This document shows, piece by piece, positions 20,246 through 31,569 of a stretch of 64,000 nt of DNA. Under the pieces are notes generated by a model. That model did no database searches, had not been told where the DNA came from, and saw only the letters and a program-made list of their open reading frames with translations. The DNA comes from Prorocentrum cordatum (taxonomy: Eukaryota > Sar > Dinophyceae > Prorocentrales > Prorocentraceae). The stretch's first letter is position 1. Each line of letters opens with the position of its first letter. The stretch spans positions 1 through 64,000 of the forward strand of contig CAUYUJ010007458.1 in assembly GCA_963575745.1 (NCBI GenBank). Direction: 5' to 3'. The position numbers and the translations under genes were made by a program.

Positions 20246-21110
20246 AAAACAGAAAATCCTCCCCTTATCTGTTTTACTAGTTTTGGACACTCCTCCTGTA
20301 GAGGGACACGCCCGACTTAACCCTAGGGAACTCTCCGCACGAAGCCTCATGGGAAGGCAGGCGGGAGAAGAGCGTCCTGAGATCCTCGCGTCTCAATGTT
20401 TCGAGCTGGGTGTTCTACTTTCAGTCCCTAGGGCCCTCACAGATCGATCCGGCTCGAAATGGTGCAGAAAAATTGGCTCCGGGACTCCGGTCGTGGTTTT
20501 TGGCGCTGTTGCAACTTTCTGCAACGTCGAATCTGAGGGGGCGAAGGGGGCACACACACCTACAAACAGATACACTTTTGGCGTCGCGGCCCCGCGAGCA
20601 GCGACAGGGCGCGTGCTTAGATGGCCGAGCCTTCAAGCCGATTGGAACCAAGCAGCGCGGGCAGCCAGCCATATCATCTGGGCGTGGATGACGAGGGGGT
20701 CACACGATGGGGGGCAGAAGAACGGCAACCGACCAGGCTAAGTGACAGGTGGAGCGGGACGAACGGCGAGCAGAGGGGGCACAATACGGACCGAACTACA
20801 GCGGGGAGTGGCTGGAGTAATCAAGGTTGATTCGAGATAAGTGTGGGGGACGCTGAAACAGGAAGCGGGGGTTGGGGGAGATTGCGAGGAAGACAAAAAG
20901 AGCCTGTTTGCACGGAGGGGTGAGGACGTGAGAGGGGCGCGGAACCATGGAGAAGCTCCTGCTGTTTCCCCCCCCCTCTCTCTCTCTCTTTCTCTCATCG
21001 GTCCTTGACCCTCTTCCTCGAACCTCCCCCACCTCCTCTCGAACCTCCTCCTCCTCCTCGCCCTCCTCGATCCTACTCGATCCCCGATACTCCTCCAGGA
21101 TCCTCCTCCC
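20246..21110. other. Stretch without a recognisable gene
   Basis: Plus-strand frames at 20283-20741 and 20410-20691 have no motif. A C/T-rich tract (20967-21100) gives Ser/Pro-rich frames. Nothing else is supported. Confidence 0.45.
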
Positions 21111-22105
21111 TCTCATCCCTGTCGCACCCCGAGGCCGGTCGAAAGGGCGGGCCAGGCGTTTCGCCTGAGACTTCCTCAACAGCTTGAAGATTGACGACAC
21201 CTTCAAGATTAACAACAGCTTAAGATTGACAACAGATGGACAACAGCTTCAAGAGTGACCCTGACGCTTAAATATTGACAACAGCTTCACAAATGTAAGG
21301 CGGGTGGTTTTCAACATGTGGCTCTCGCCTCAGCACCTCGCACATTCGTTCTTCAAGTTTGCCAGATCTTCAAGGATGGAGGGCGGGTGGTGTTCGAAGT
21401 GTGGCTCTCGCCTCAGCGCCGCGCACATTCGTTTTCAACATTTGCCAGAGCTTCACGGATTGAGGGCGGGTGGCTTTCAAAATGTACCTCTCGCATTAGC
21501 GCCGCGCACATTCGAAAGTTAAAAAATGTCAGAGCTTCACGAATGAAGGGCAGCTAGTTGTCGAAATGTGGCTCTCGCGCTAGCGCCGCGCATTCTTGTT
21601 TTTAAGCTGTGCAAGAAATTCACGGATAGGGTAGGTCGTTTTCAAAATGCAGCTCTCGCCTTAGCACCACTCACATTCGTTCTAGGCATTTGCAATAGCT
21701 GTACGAATTCAGGGCAGGTGCTTTTCAAAATGTGGTTCTCGTCTGTGCGCCGCGTACATTCTAACATTTTCCCATATGTTCGCTGATTATCATGGTGCGT
21801 TGGAGAGCTCCAAGATTGTCAAGGCGCAACATTTACGTTGATTCGTGGTGTTGAATTCCCAGGGATGGCGTTCTGGCACGATTCAGCATAGCCAAGACGT
21901 ATCAGTCAGGTAAACTCATGGCGTAGAAGTCCTGCGAATGGTAATCTGGCACGCCTCAAGATGATCACACGGCTTTTCCCCAACGTGGCGCTTCCCGAAT
22001 TGGAGGTGACCCCTTCCAGGGGCCAATGAAGAGGGATCTTGGAGGGGGGTGTATTTCACCATCGTTCATGAGTCTTGGGTTTGCACTGGGAATCCTCCTT
22101 CTCCT
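21111..22105 (+). repeat. Composite module D: header, ~84-bp array, trailer (copy 1)
   Basis: The header CCCTGTCGCACCCCGAGGCC with GGCGTTTCGCCTGAGA (21116-21175) precedes five or six diverged units. These contain GCTCTCGCCTCAGCGCCGCG and CACATTCGT (21300-21780). The trailer GAGTCTTGGGTTTGCACTGG comes near 22070. The same three parts, in the same order and strand, occur at 60624-61300. Confidence 0.75.
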
Positions 22106-22735
22106 CCTCCTCCTCGATCCTCGATCCCCTTTCGCGATGTTCCTCCTCCTCCTCCTCCTCCTCCCTGCCTGATGGCCGAGCGCTCTGGCGGCAGGTAGCA
22201 CGGTGCAGTCGACCAAACCTTTGAGTCGAAACGGGCGGGCCTACGTGGCGTCGCCAGAAGCGATCGGTTCGAGATGCTCTGCCGAGCGTCCGCCGCCGCT
22301 CCCAGCCAGCAGCAAGAGTTCCGCTGGCGGCCAGAACACCTCCCTCCGCCACTCTGCTCCCCTCGTGCCATTCCCCATCCTTCCCTCTCCCACACCCCTC
22401 CTGCTCTGCGAAGAGGGAGAGGGAACGTCTTTCCGCCTCGGGCACTGCACCAACACGGCGCGTGCCACGCTGAGGTCCCTCCGAGCCCGCTGCACGTTGA
22501 CTGCGGCCTGTCAGCTTGCTGCATGCTGACTGTCCGCGGCGCCGTCTGTCAGCTCGAAGGGAAGCAGGGGGCAATGCGGTGAAACTCCCGTGGCCCCATC
22601 CCCACCTGTCCTGACGTGTATGCATACCGATGTACAGCCGTGGCATAAAACAATCGTGAGATAAACAAACAAACCGAGACCAATGCGGCAGTTCGCGGAG
22701 CCGCTCCTGGATTCGTCTCGGGGAAAGTTGTTGGA
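22106..22735. other. Stretch without a recognisable gene
   Basis: Starts with a CTCCTCCTC tract. Overlapping open frames on both strands have no recognisable motif. Confidence 0.45.
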
Positions 22736-23120
22736 AGGTTGTCCCAGGCTTCGGGGGGGGAGGAAGGATTCTGGAAGGTTCTTCCAATAACCTTTCAATA
22801 ACCTTCAACCAGCTGTCCAAACACCGTCCAGGCACCATCCGAAAACCATCCGAACACCTTCCAGAAACCTCCGAAGAAAACTTCCAACGGCCTTCCAAAA
22901 CCTTTCAATAGTTAGCGAGATCGCCCAATGCATTCCAAAGCCCTTTCAACATCCGTCCAAAGAACCTCACACAAAGCTTCCAAAAACCTTCCGACTAAAG
23001 CTTCCAACGACCTTCTGAAAATCTGCCAAACATCTTCCAAAAAACCTTCCAAAAACCTTCCAGCAACCTTCCAAAATCTTGCAAAACCTTCCCCAAAGAA
23101 CCATCCTGCGGAAGGTTTTG
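22736..23120. repeat. AACCTTCCAAA short tandem repeats with inverted flanks
   Basis: Degenerate copies of CCTTCCAAAAA occupy 22785-23105. The inverted form, GGAAGGTT, lies at both edges (22733 and 22775; 23110), so the block can fold back at each end. Confidence 0.7.
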
Positions 23121-23375
23121 GAAGAAGCCCAGGACAAAACCAATCCCAGGCGATGGCATCGAGAGCTCCACTGGGCGATGGATCAAGGGGGCGGGACGGC
23201 TAGGAGGTGGACGGAAACAGGCGTACGAGAGGGCCCTCTGAGGAGCCTGAAGTGCACCCCCCTGCTGGCTCGCGGGACACGTAACAGTCATGTGATCCTT
23301 CCATTATTCCTCAAGTTCTATTCCTGATCCTCCTCCTCCTCCTCCTCCTAGAGCTGCTCCTCCTCTTCCTCATCA

Positions 23376-23397
23376 TCCGTAGCCATTTGGGATCAAG
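23376..23397 (+). other. Relict dinoflagellate spliced leader at the head of a retroelement
   Basis: TCCGTAGCCATTT matches the SL exon exactly over its first 13 positions. The remaining nine match at seven, with differences at SL positions 14 and 17, giving 20 of 22. It lies 184 bases upstream of the first in-frame ATG of the second LINE (23581), on the same strand. Upstream is a TCC-rich tract unrelated to the element. This marks the 5' end of the retrotransposed RNA. Confidence 0.7.
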
Positions 23398-23580
23398 GCT
23401 GATGCTGCGGCGGGCTGAGCCCGCATTGGCAGAACTGGATACCGCTAGTCCGCGGCATACCCCGTTTGCTTTGCAGAGCCTGGTCCGCCCCAGGCCTTTG
23501 CGTGCCACTTGCTGCCCGCAGGTGAGCACGTCCGCGCGGCCGCCGCGCGATTGCACCCTTGTTTCTCAGTGCGCAGCGGC

Positions 23581-24745
23581 ATGGGATATGGCAATGGGAA
23601 TGCAGCGGGATATATTGGATGCAAACCGTGCGGATATAAGTGAAACTGGAGCAGTACGACCGAGTGCTTCAAGTGCAAGGCAAAGCTCTTCCCCACCTTC
23701 GGCGCCCCACCACCACCGTCAGGAGCATGGGCACAGAATGACAAGCATTCTGCGGGTTGGTCAAACTCAGGACGGCCATGGAAGAAGTGGGCGCCGTGGA
23801 GACGTTCCACCTCCACCCACAAGGGCGACACGGCAGGCTGGGACAACGCGGAAGAACCGACGGGCGACGTCGGACAGCCCGACCCGCCCACCACGGTCTC
23901 CCTCATTGCGAGCTTGGCAGCATACCAGGGCGTCGGCGACCAGTCTGACCCCACCATCACGGCCGCCTTGGACACGCTGCGTCGCAAGGCCCAGGAGGAG
24001 GAGGAGTACGCCAAGCCGGCCCCAGCACCGCCCAAGCAGCGCACGGGTGCGCAGCTCCTGGGCGAGGCCAACCGCGCGCTCAAGGACCTCGATCATCGCA
24101 TCGGGAAGCAAAGGAAGAAGCTCACGGACGCGCAGCTGTACCTGGACGACCAGAACGACTACATGGAGAAGTTGGTGCAGCAGCGTGTCGAGGTCCAACA
24201 ACGGCATCTCTTGGCCCTTCAACAGGCTGATCATGAATCGGGCATCCTCGTGGTCAAGCCAGAGGATAAGATCGGCGGCGGCACCCTCAAGGTCAAGTTC
24301 GAGTACGACGACAAGCTCTTGGAAGGCCTCGAGGAGTGCGACATCCCCAAGGACGAGATGGACCGCATCATACAGTGGAAAGGAGAGCTCGAGCAGTTCC
24401 AAAAGGAGCAGCTCGGCACGCTACAGGCGAAGTTCAAGTACATCGAAGAGATTCACGAGAAGGCGAAGAAGGCGCTGGCAGCCCCCAAGAAGAAACGAAA
24501 GGTACTGGCAACAGATGGAGACGGCACGAAGGCGGAGGCAGTCGACGAGGAGCCCCGTTCGGCGGAGGCGGCGGCGGGTTCGGCGGCAGCGACGGCGCCT
24601 TGCAGCAGTGGCTCGAGCGCCCTCAACCCCGAGGAGGAGAAGCAGAAGATCCGAGACGCCAATCAAGTGGCCTTGGAGCAGGCCCGCACTGAGAGGCGCA
24701 AGGCTCGCGAAGTGGACGATAAAGGTGTTGCTGCTGCTAATGGCG
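23581..24745 (+). pseudogene. LINE N-terminal region: zinc finger, coiled coil, nuclear localisation signal
   Basis: From the ATG at 23581 the frame reads two CxxC pairs (CKPC at 23620-23631, CFKC at 23665-23676). They are separated by 11 codons, of which the fourth is a TGA stop (23641). The region after it has charged helical sequence, consistent with a coiled coil (for example LLGEANRALKDLDHRIGKQR and further Gln/Glu/Lys-rich segments to about 24470). PKKKRKV at 24484-24504 is a textbook monopartite nuclear localisation signal. An Ala/Glu/Ser-rich linker follows. This layout resembles nucleic-acid-binding N-termini of LINE proteins. Apart from the TGA the frame is open to about 24745. Confidence 0.7.
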
Positions 24746-25780
24746 CTGGCCAGGTCGCAGGTTTAGCGAGCCGACGCCCGACCAGCAGAGCGACCAGTTC
24801 CAGGTTCTTTTCGGCAACATCACGGAGTGGGGCCCTCAGGTGCAGAATACATCGAGGGCCCCAACAGCAAGCAGTTCGACTGCATCGCGTTCGTGGAGAC
24901 CCACAAAGGACCAGCGGATGTGCCCGCTATCAAGACGTTCTTGCAGAAGGAAGGTTGGAAGGCAGCGATCACCCCCGCAGTACCCAGTGGCAAGTCGCAC
25001 AAAGGTCTGTCGGCTGGGGAGATGGTCGCCACGCGCACGCATATCCACGCCACTTCGTTGGAGCACGGGAGAGCAAGCAGGACAAGCAGGGCGACACGAC
25101 ATTGTGGGTTTCTCCCCAATGGTACTCCACCTCAGCATCGGCAATTTCATCTTCATCGCGGCGTACCTGCAGCCGAAGCTGAACTTCACGGGCAGGAATC
25201 GGAAAATCATGGCAGCCCTCACAGCTTTTGTAAGATTGCAGAAAGACCCATGGCTTGTGCTTGCAGATTGGAATTACGTTCCTAGCGAACAACTTGCCTC
25301 AGGTTGGATAGAGCAGATGCGAGGAGAGATAGTCACGGGCCCAGAGGAGGTGACTTGCGATAAAGGCAAAGGTTCGTTATATGATTATGGAGTGGTCTCG
25401 GCAGGGTCCAAGGATGGCCTCACCATCTCCAAGGAGCTCGCGGTACCGTGGGCCACGCATTGTGGGCTTCGGATACGGATGGCTGGAAAGAAGCAGCGTT
25501 GGTGGCACCGCATGATGGACATCCCAAAAAGTTTACCATCTGAGCCGAGGCCGAAGAAGCAGAAGGACACCAACAGCAAGCGGAGCAGGCAGCAACAGCG
25601 ACTACAACAGCGACGAGAGGCTCTGGCTCCAGAATTACGACACGGATTCGATCTACTGGAACAGGACCCAGGGGCAGAGGTTCTGGGCACATCCCCGACA
25701 TTAGTTACGCGGATTGAGGCGGCCTCAATCACCTCCTTCTACATCGGCGACGACACCTGGGAGCACGCCAAAAGGGGACT
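24746..25780 (+). pseudogene. LINE endonuclease domain, broken by frameshifts
   Basis: Pieces in successive frames align with AP-type endonuclease: FGNITEWGPQ (frame 3, about 24810), FDCIAFVETHKG (frame 2, about 24867, the Glu motif), then frame 3 with NFIFIAAYLQPKLNFTGR, PWLVLADWNYVPSEQ (the Asp-Asn motif, near 25250-25290), YDYGVVS and PWATHCGLRI (the terminal His motif). At least three frame changes separate them. No nuclease could be made from this copy. Confidence 0.7.
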
Positions 25781-28182
25781 GTCTGGTAGCATTCAACTTC
25801 GATGGGGGGCGATGGCAGCCGCAAGCCTATCGCGAGCGCCCTCGGCTGGCGCACTATTTGGCGAACAGCTACGGCAAGTGGATCACGACAGTAGAGGAGG
25901 CAGTACTAAAACATGCAGGGGTACCAGTGCATCAACGAGATAGTTATCGTGGCAGGGCGCAAGGTTTTGGAATCAAATGGAAGGTGAGCACGGCAACACC
26001 AGGCAGACCACAATTGTATAACCCCGAAGCTGATTGGTGGGCGATCACTCATACGCAAGCGGTCGCAATCAGTGGCCTGGTCAAGAACAACAGGGATCCG
26101 CAGCAGTTGCAGCAGAGAGAGCAAGATTTTCGGCAACGCATACAGCAGGTGCACGTGGTCAGCAAGCACAAAGACGTCGAGCTCCTCAACCAGTGGCAGC
26201 AGCAGGCGCACGACATTTTCTGTCCAGTACGACAGGGGCGACAAGACGTGATAGAAATCACAGGAAGATTGGCAGGTCAAGCAGCGAGGCGCGCAATGGC
26301 TGACGGCACCAAGGGCTTCATCAAGTGGGCTCAGGATATGTGGAAGAAGACCCCAGGTGCTCTACACCGATGGACAAAAGACAACCAACAACCACGACTC
26401 GAGGAGGTGATCTCGGGCAAACTAGTGGCGGACCCCGTCCTCACCATGAAGCACAAGAGTAACACTTGGGCCAAGAAGTGGACCGCCACAGCCCACGGAC
26501 AAGCAGCACTTGCAGGAGCTCCCCAACGTTGCCGACAGCAGGCTGGGTTGGAAGAACTACCGTTACTCACCATCCAGGACCTCAACGCGGCGACACGTCG
26601 CATGGGAGTGAAGAAGGCACGAGGGATCGACGCAATTGGCCCGTTAGATATTGAGCGTCTCCCAGACCAGGCGAAGGTAGATTTTCTGGACATCATCGCT
26701 GACGCCGAAAGATATATCATGCGGCCCCCACAAGTACTCGGCACCATTGGAGCGATCGCGGGCAAACCTGCGGGGGGTGATAGAGTTTTGGGGCTGCTAC
26801 CTATGACGCTACGCAGATGGTCACGGATGCGGTCTGGAGTGGTAGAGTCCTGGACGCAGCAGCTGGAGGATCATTGGGACACGGCGCTACGTGGATCCTC
26901 GGCACTACGAGCGGCATTACTCAGAGCCACGCTCGATGAAACAGGGCACACACTGGGAATTGTACACGCGGGGTTGTTCGCCGACATGGAGCAGTTCTAT
27001 GATTCATTGGATCTTGGGTGGCTGATAGACACGGGGATCAAGCTGGATTTCTCACCGACAGTTATGGCAATGGAAGTGGAAGCGTTCTTGGGGCCACGGC
27101 ATCTCAAGCACACGGAATGGATAGGGCCCAGAATCAACCCGACGTGCTCGATCGTCGCTGGTTCGGCATAGGGCACCAGGCTCGCCAAAGTTTACCTCTT
27201 CCCCTTCTTGGAAGCAGCAAAGAAGAGAGTGCAGGCAGCGGGCTTGTGGTCGTACGTGGACGACGCGAATGGACGCGTCGAAGGCACGGAGGAAATGGTT
27301 GAGAAGCAGGCGTTAGAGTTGGCTGACGAGTGCATACACCAGGCCGCTCAGCGCAACCTGACGATCTCGCCGAAGACGGTGCTAGTGGCGTCGAACCCCA
27401 AGTTGCGAAGGCGCATCTGGCGCAAGCTCCAACAGCGCGGTCTTCCAAGCAAACAGCAAGCAGACATGGTGGACCTTGGCACCGACGTCAGTGGCATGGG
27501 CAAGCGAACACAAAAGAAAGCCAGAGCAAGGCAGCGCAGGGCCAAACAGAGAGCAGACAAGATCCTTCGAATAAGACGAATGGCGACGAAGGTTGCGAAG
27601 ATCACCCAAGGCTTGTTCACCACGGGCGTTTCCCCGCAGGAGTCGTACGGGCACGAGGTCTGGGGCATCGCACCTAGCCGCATATTACAACTACGAAGGA
27701 TGGCAATGCGATCGGCCGCTGGCACTGGACCTGGGAGGTGTCTATCCACGGGCATGGCGGTACTGCACCACCTCAAGGACCCAGGCATCAGCTTACGGAG
27801 GCAGCTAGTCAGCGAATGGCTACAACAATGGATGCACCACCCTGAGCTCCACAGACGAGTACGCCAAGTATGGGGCCCAACGTACCGCAAGCTGGTCAGA
27901 GCAGGATCTAAGATGTGGCGCAAGGTGAATGGACCAGCGGCGGCAATACAAGCAACTTTGATCGCGGCAGGGTGGAAGCCAGAGCAGGCAGCGCTCTGGA
28001 AGCGACCTACGCAGCAAGGAGACGAACAATGGCAGCTCCCTTTCATTGACGACGACGGCAAGTGCGACATCGATGCCATAGAATATACTCAATTGCTAGA
28101 AGACCTCGAGTACGACCTAGACGCAGCACGGCGGGCACAAGCTGCAACACATTTACATGGCGAAGATTTACTACGCGGATGA
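25781..28182 (+). pseudogene. LINE reverse transcriptase with one nonsense codon
   Basis: One frame runs through the RT and is interrupted only by TAG at 27169-27171. Motifs: ARGIDAIGPLDIERLP (about 26620), AGGDRVLGLLPMTLRRW (about 26775), GLFADMEQFYDSLD (26970-27010, catalytic Asp), SIVAGSA then the stop then GTRLAK, and WSYVDDANG (27250, catalytic Asp pair). A Gln (CAG) at the stop would restore the usual small-residue/QG pattern, so a single C-to-T change is likely. The thumb and linker continue to 28182, where the frame changes. Confidence 0.8.
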
Positions 28183-29198
28183 GATATTTTTTGCATATCA
28201 GCAAGGAGCAGAAAAGGTTCAGCCAGCGCGCAGAGTGGCAGGACTGGGCGCTCAACAATGTGGTGGTTGCAGGGGGACAATGGACACGACAAAGACAGAT
28301 ACAAGCCGGCTGCGAATGCGACACAAATATCTGCTCGAGGTGCAAGCAGGAGCCCGAGACCCTTTTCCACCGCATCTACACTTGTGCTGCAAACACAGGG
28401 CACGAGACCTACGAGAAGACGGACTACTTGGTGCCCAAAGCGATGGCAGGAGTGGAAGCGAACCCCACCCTTTGGCTGCGCGGGATCCCGCCAAGAGACT
28501 TCACTCACCCAGAAGTCCCCGACATTGATAGACAGGACTACGTCAGGTTCGGCAATTACGAGGAGGCTCGAATACCTGGACGGCCGCTGTATCTCTTTGG
28601 CGACGGATCAAGAGGCACCCACGGTGCAGACCCACGAAGGCGGCGAGTTGGCATAGGCGTGGCGGCTATGAAGATGATCGATGGCAAGTGGCACATGTCT
28701 GCAGGTACGATGGCAGATTTACCAGGACGGCGACAAACAGTACCAAGAGGTGAACTCATGGCGTTCGCGATCGCGATAGAGGAAACCCGAGGAGACATTG
28801 TTAACGTCACGGACCATCATCCACTACTCAACGCGTGGTCGAGAGGTAGGGCACACGACCCAGGTAGAGGTAAGAATGCGGACATATGGGCACGTATCAA
28901 GCGTGCAATCATGGACACAAACCCCAGGCAGATCGAAGTGGAGTGGACCCCCTCACATCAGGACGAGGAGGAGGCAGAGCTGATCAACCCGATCTACGCG
29001 ATGGGCAATGGTTTCGCAGACGCTCTAGCGACAATTGCAGCGGAGGCATCATGGGACAGAGTGAGCAGGCCCCTACCTCGCACTGATGAATGGGACGCGA
29101 TCTGCGCACACGTCAGACTTCGAGCACGGCAGGCGTTGGCAGACACAGCGAGCGCGGATCCCTGGTGCGCAGAGACTCCACGACCAAGCCCAAGGTAA
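28165..29198 (+). pseudogene. LINE CCHC-type finger and RNase H domain
   Basis: CECDTNICSRCKQEP with HRIYTC (28309-28386) is a Cys/His cluster typical of the region between RT and RNase H. The RNase H motifs follow: LFGDGSRGTHGA (about 28594, first Asp), VPRGELMAFAIA (28739, Glu), NVTDHHPLLNAW (28802, Asp) and WTPSHQDEEE with NGFADALA (28943-29030, His and last Asp). All four catalytic positions are kept. The frame differs from that of the RT, and the next domain needs another frame change near 29170. Confidence 0.8.
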
Positions 29199-29884
29199 AG
29201 CGAGACAAGCAGCAGGATATCATCAGCAGCGCCAAGCAGCACGACATGGTCAAGCTCAAAAATAAGTGGTTCTGTACAGCGTGCAGACAGTATATCGCAG
29301 TGGACGCCCTGAACGAGTTCGCGAAGACGGAGCGCAACGCCTCGTTCACCACGGCGAACGAGATCGTGGAGGTCAAGGGCGACAGGTTTATGGGCAATGG
29401 GAAGATACACCAGAGTCATGCTATCAGTGAATGGGCTCGGCATGGTCTGCTTTTCTGTGCACGGTGTGCGGCGTATGGCACGACCATTGGTAAGAGGTTG
29501 AGGGAGCCGCGTGACGAGACGATCCCCAAGTACGGGCAAGATGCGCTCAACAGGATACGAGATGGGCGATACCCTGGCTATAAAGCACCACCGAAGGCGG
29601 CACAAGAGGCGGAGTTGGCACGGACTGTGAGGGAGTTGCGGGATCAGGAGCGCCTGGCCCCGCATGAGGAGCAAGCCCCCTCGGTGCTGACAAACCCCCC
29701 GCCAGAACCACATCCACAGCCTCGACCTAGAAGGACAGTGAAGCGACGACCAGCAACGAGATGCACACCACCAGCAGTACATCCCGCGGATAGCGCAGAC
29801 GAGGACCAGCTTACTGCACAGCCCGAGACGAAGGCAGATTACGACGATCCAGACCTGCAGCGGGACCTAGACGATTTTTTTCAG
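29165..29884 (+). pseudogene. LINE C-terminal CxxC...CxxC domain
   Basis: KWFCTACRQYI (29264) and LLFCARCAAYG (29449) bracket an EWARHG segment, a plausible treble-clef or zinc-ribbon fold. A charged Pro/Arg/Asp-rich linker follows to DDFF. The frame ends six codons into the decapeptide repeat because of a T7 tract (29875-29881). Moving back one base there joins it to the repeat frame. T TTT TTT is also a possible -1 ribosomal slip site. Confidence 0.55.
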
Positions 29885-31569
29885 ATCCCCAGCGCGGTGA
29901 GGGGTTAGACCGCATAGTGCCCCTGCGTGGCGAGGGGTTCGGCCACGGCAGTCCCCAGCGCGGTGAGGGGTTAGACCGCAATGGTGAGAAAGACGCGGAC
30001 TTATTGACCAACAGTGTGGTAGACAAGACCTCGCAACTAACAGAGCGGACCCACACCCTGGGAAACCGACAGGCTGAACGCGAAGGGGAGGGCTTGGCCC
30101 GCGGATACCACGTGAACCGCGAACACAGCGAGTGGAATAGTCGGGGGACCGCTCCCGACCCAGTGGGCGGTACCATCAAGGATGGGGACAGTGCGAGATT
30201 TGGCGTTCCCCCGCGCGGTGAGGGGTTAGACCTCAGCAGCAGAGATCCCCAGCGTGGCGAGGGGTTAGGCCACTTTCTCCCCCAGCACGGCGAGGGGCTA
30301 GGCCGCAGCAATGGGTCGACAGCGAGCTCGAGCAGGGTGCCACGGGCACCGACTGGCGACTACATCGAGCCAGAGCTGTATGACGGGTACGACAACGATG
30401 TTCCCCAGCACGGTGAGGGGTTAGACCGTGCCCGGCCCCAGCACGGCGACAGTGCGGGGCAATGCGACCCCCAGCGCGGTGAGGGGTTAGACCGCAGCAA
30501 CCCCCAGCGTGGCGAGGGGTTAGGCCACCGACCCCAGCGCGGTGAGGGGTTAGACCGCTCCCTGCCCCAGCGTGGCGAGGGGTTAGGCCAGGTCCCTGAC
30601 GAGCCCAGAGAGCATAACGCGGACTACGTCACCGACATGGTGGTAGACAGGACCTCGCAACTAACAGAGCGGACCCATACCCTGGGTAACCGACAGACTG
30701 AACGCGAGGGGGAGGGCTTGGCCCGCGGATACCGCGTGAACCGCGAACACAGCGAGCGGCATTGTCAGGAGACCTCGCCCGAGCTAGAAGACAGCAGCAT
30801 CAAATATGGCAACAGTGCGAGATTCGGCGTCCCCCCGCGCGGTGAGGGGTTAGACCGCAGCAGCAGACCCCAGAGGGACAAGGGGTTAGGCCACAGGCCC
30901 CAGCGCGGTAAGGGAGTCGACCGCACCGATCCCCAGCGTGGCGAGGGGTTAGGCCACTCTACTCCCCAGCGCGGCGAGGGGTTAGGCCGCAGCAGTGGAA
31001 TGGCAGCGAGCCCGAGCACGTTGCCACGGGCACCGACTGGCGACTATATCGAGCTAGAACTGCATGCCGACGATGACGACGAGGTCCCCCAGCACGGTCA
31101 GGGGTTGGACTCCACCCGACCCCAGCACGGCGAGAGTGCAGGGCAAGGCGACCCCCAGCGCGGTGAGGGGTTAGACCGCAGCAGCATTCCCCTGCGTGGC
31201 GAGGGGTTAGGCCACCGACCCCAGCGCGGTGAGGGGTTAGACCGCTTCCTGCCCCAGCGTGGCGAGGGGTTAGGCCACATAATTCCCCAGCGCGGCGAGG
31301 GGTTAGGCCGCAGAGGGTTTGCTTCGAGTTCGAGCTGGTCGGCATTGGTACCGCCCGCCGACTACATCGAGCTGGAGCTCTACGATGAGGACGACGAGGC
31401 GCCAGGCCCGTCGCCCGCCAGCGGCGTGACACAGGCGCAGACCTGTGCGCCTGTCGCCGCCGCCGCCGCCCGCTCGCCGTGCGAGAACCCCAGAGTGCCC
31501 GCGACCTTGGCACCTGGGAGTGGGCCCCCGCTGGGAAACGGGCCAGCGGGCGGCGGTGAAAGAGACTGA
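29882..31569 (+). CDS. Decapeptide-repeat domain (PQRGEGLDRS type), unrecognised
   Basis: About 550 codons are open, with roughly two dozen copies of P-Q-[RH]-G-E-G-L-[DG]-[RHQ]. The ninth and tenth positions alternate between DR(S) and GH or GR. The copies are set in a longer period of about 630-680 bases. Each long unit also has a TSQLTERTHTLGNRQ segment, an ARGYxVNREHSE segment, RAPTGDYIE and an acidic DDDDE stretch. The third partial unit starts at 31340 (ADYIELELYDEDDE). The core codons GAG GGG TTA hardly vary, even at third positions and despite TTA being unusual in this GC-rich DNA. That points to DNA-level homogenisation. The first ATG in frame is 29917, but fusion to the upstream zinc domain is more likely than independent translation. 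Function unknown. Confidence 0.5.

Larger units (their letters stand above)
23376..31569 (+). mobile_element. Second LINE, decayed, with RNase H and a repeat-domain tail
   Basis: Domain order on the plus strand: relict leader, N-terminal zinc finger and coiled-coil region, AP-like endonuclease, RT, CCHC finger, RNase H, a CxxC...CxxC region and a decapeptide-repeat domain. The pieces lie in different frames, with nonsense codons at 23641 and 27169. Frame changes lie near 24745, 24840, 25110, 25780, 28165, 29170 and 29881. It cannot make a full product as written. The 3' end is uncertain: a hydrophobic frame (31650-31720) and a CA microsatellite follow. Confidence 0.8.

Noticed and set aside
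27810-27830. AATGGCTACAACAATGG as a reverse spliced leader
   Set aside because: It lies inside the LINE coding frame and matches only about nine bases.
29885-31330. GGGGTTAG in the decapeptide repeat as telomeric sequence
   Set aside because: It occurs once per 30 bases inside a longer coding-type unit and is never in direct tandem, so it is not a telomere array.
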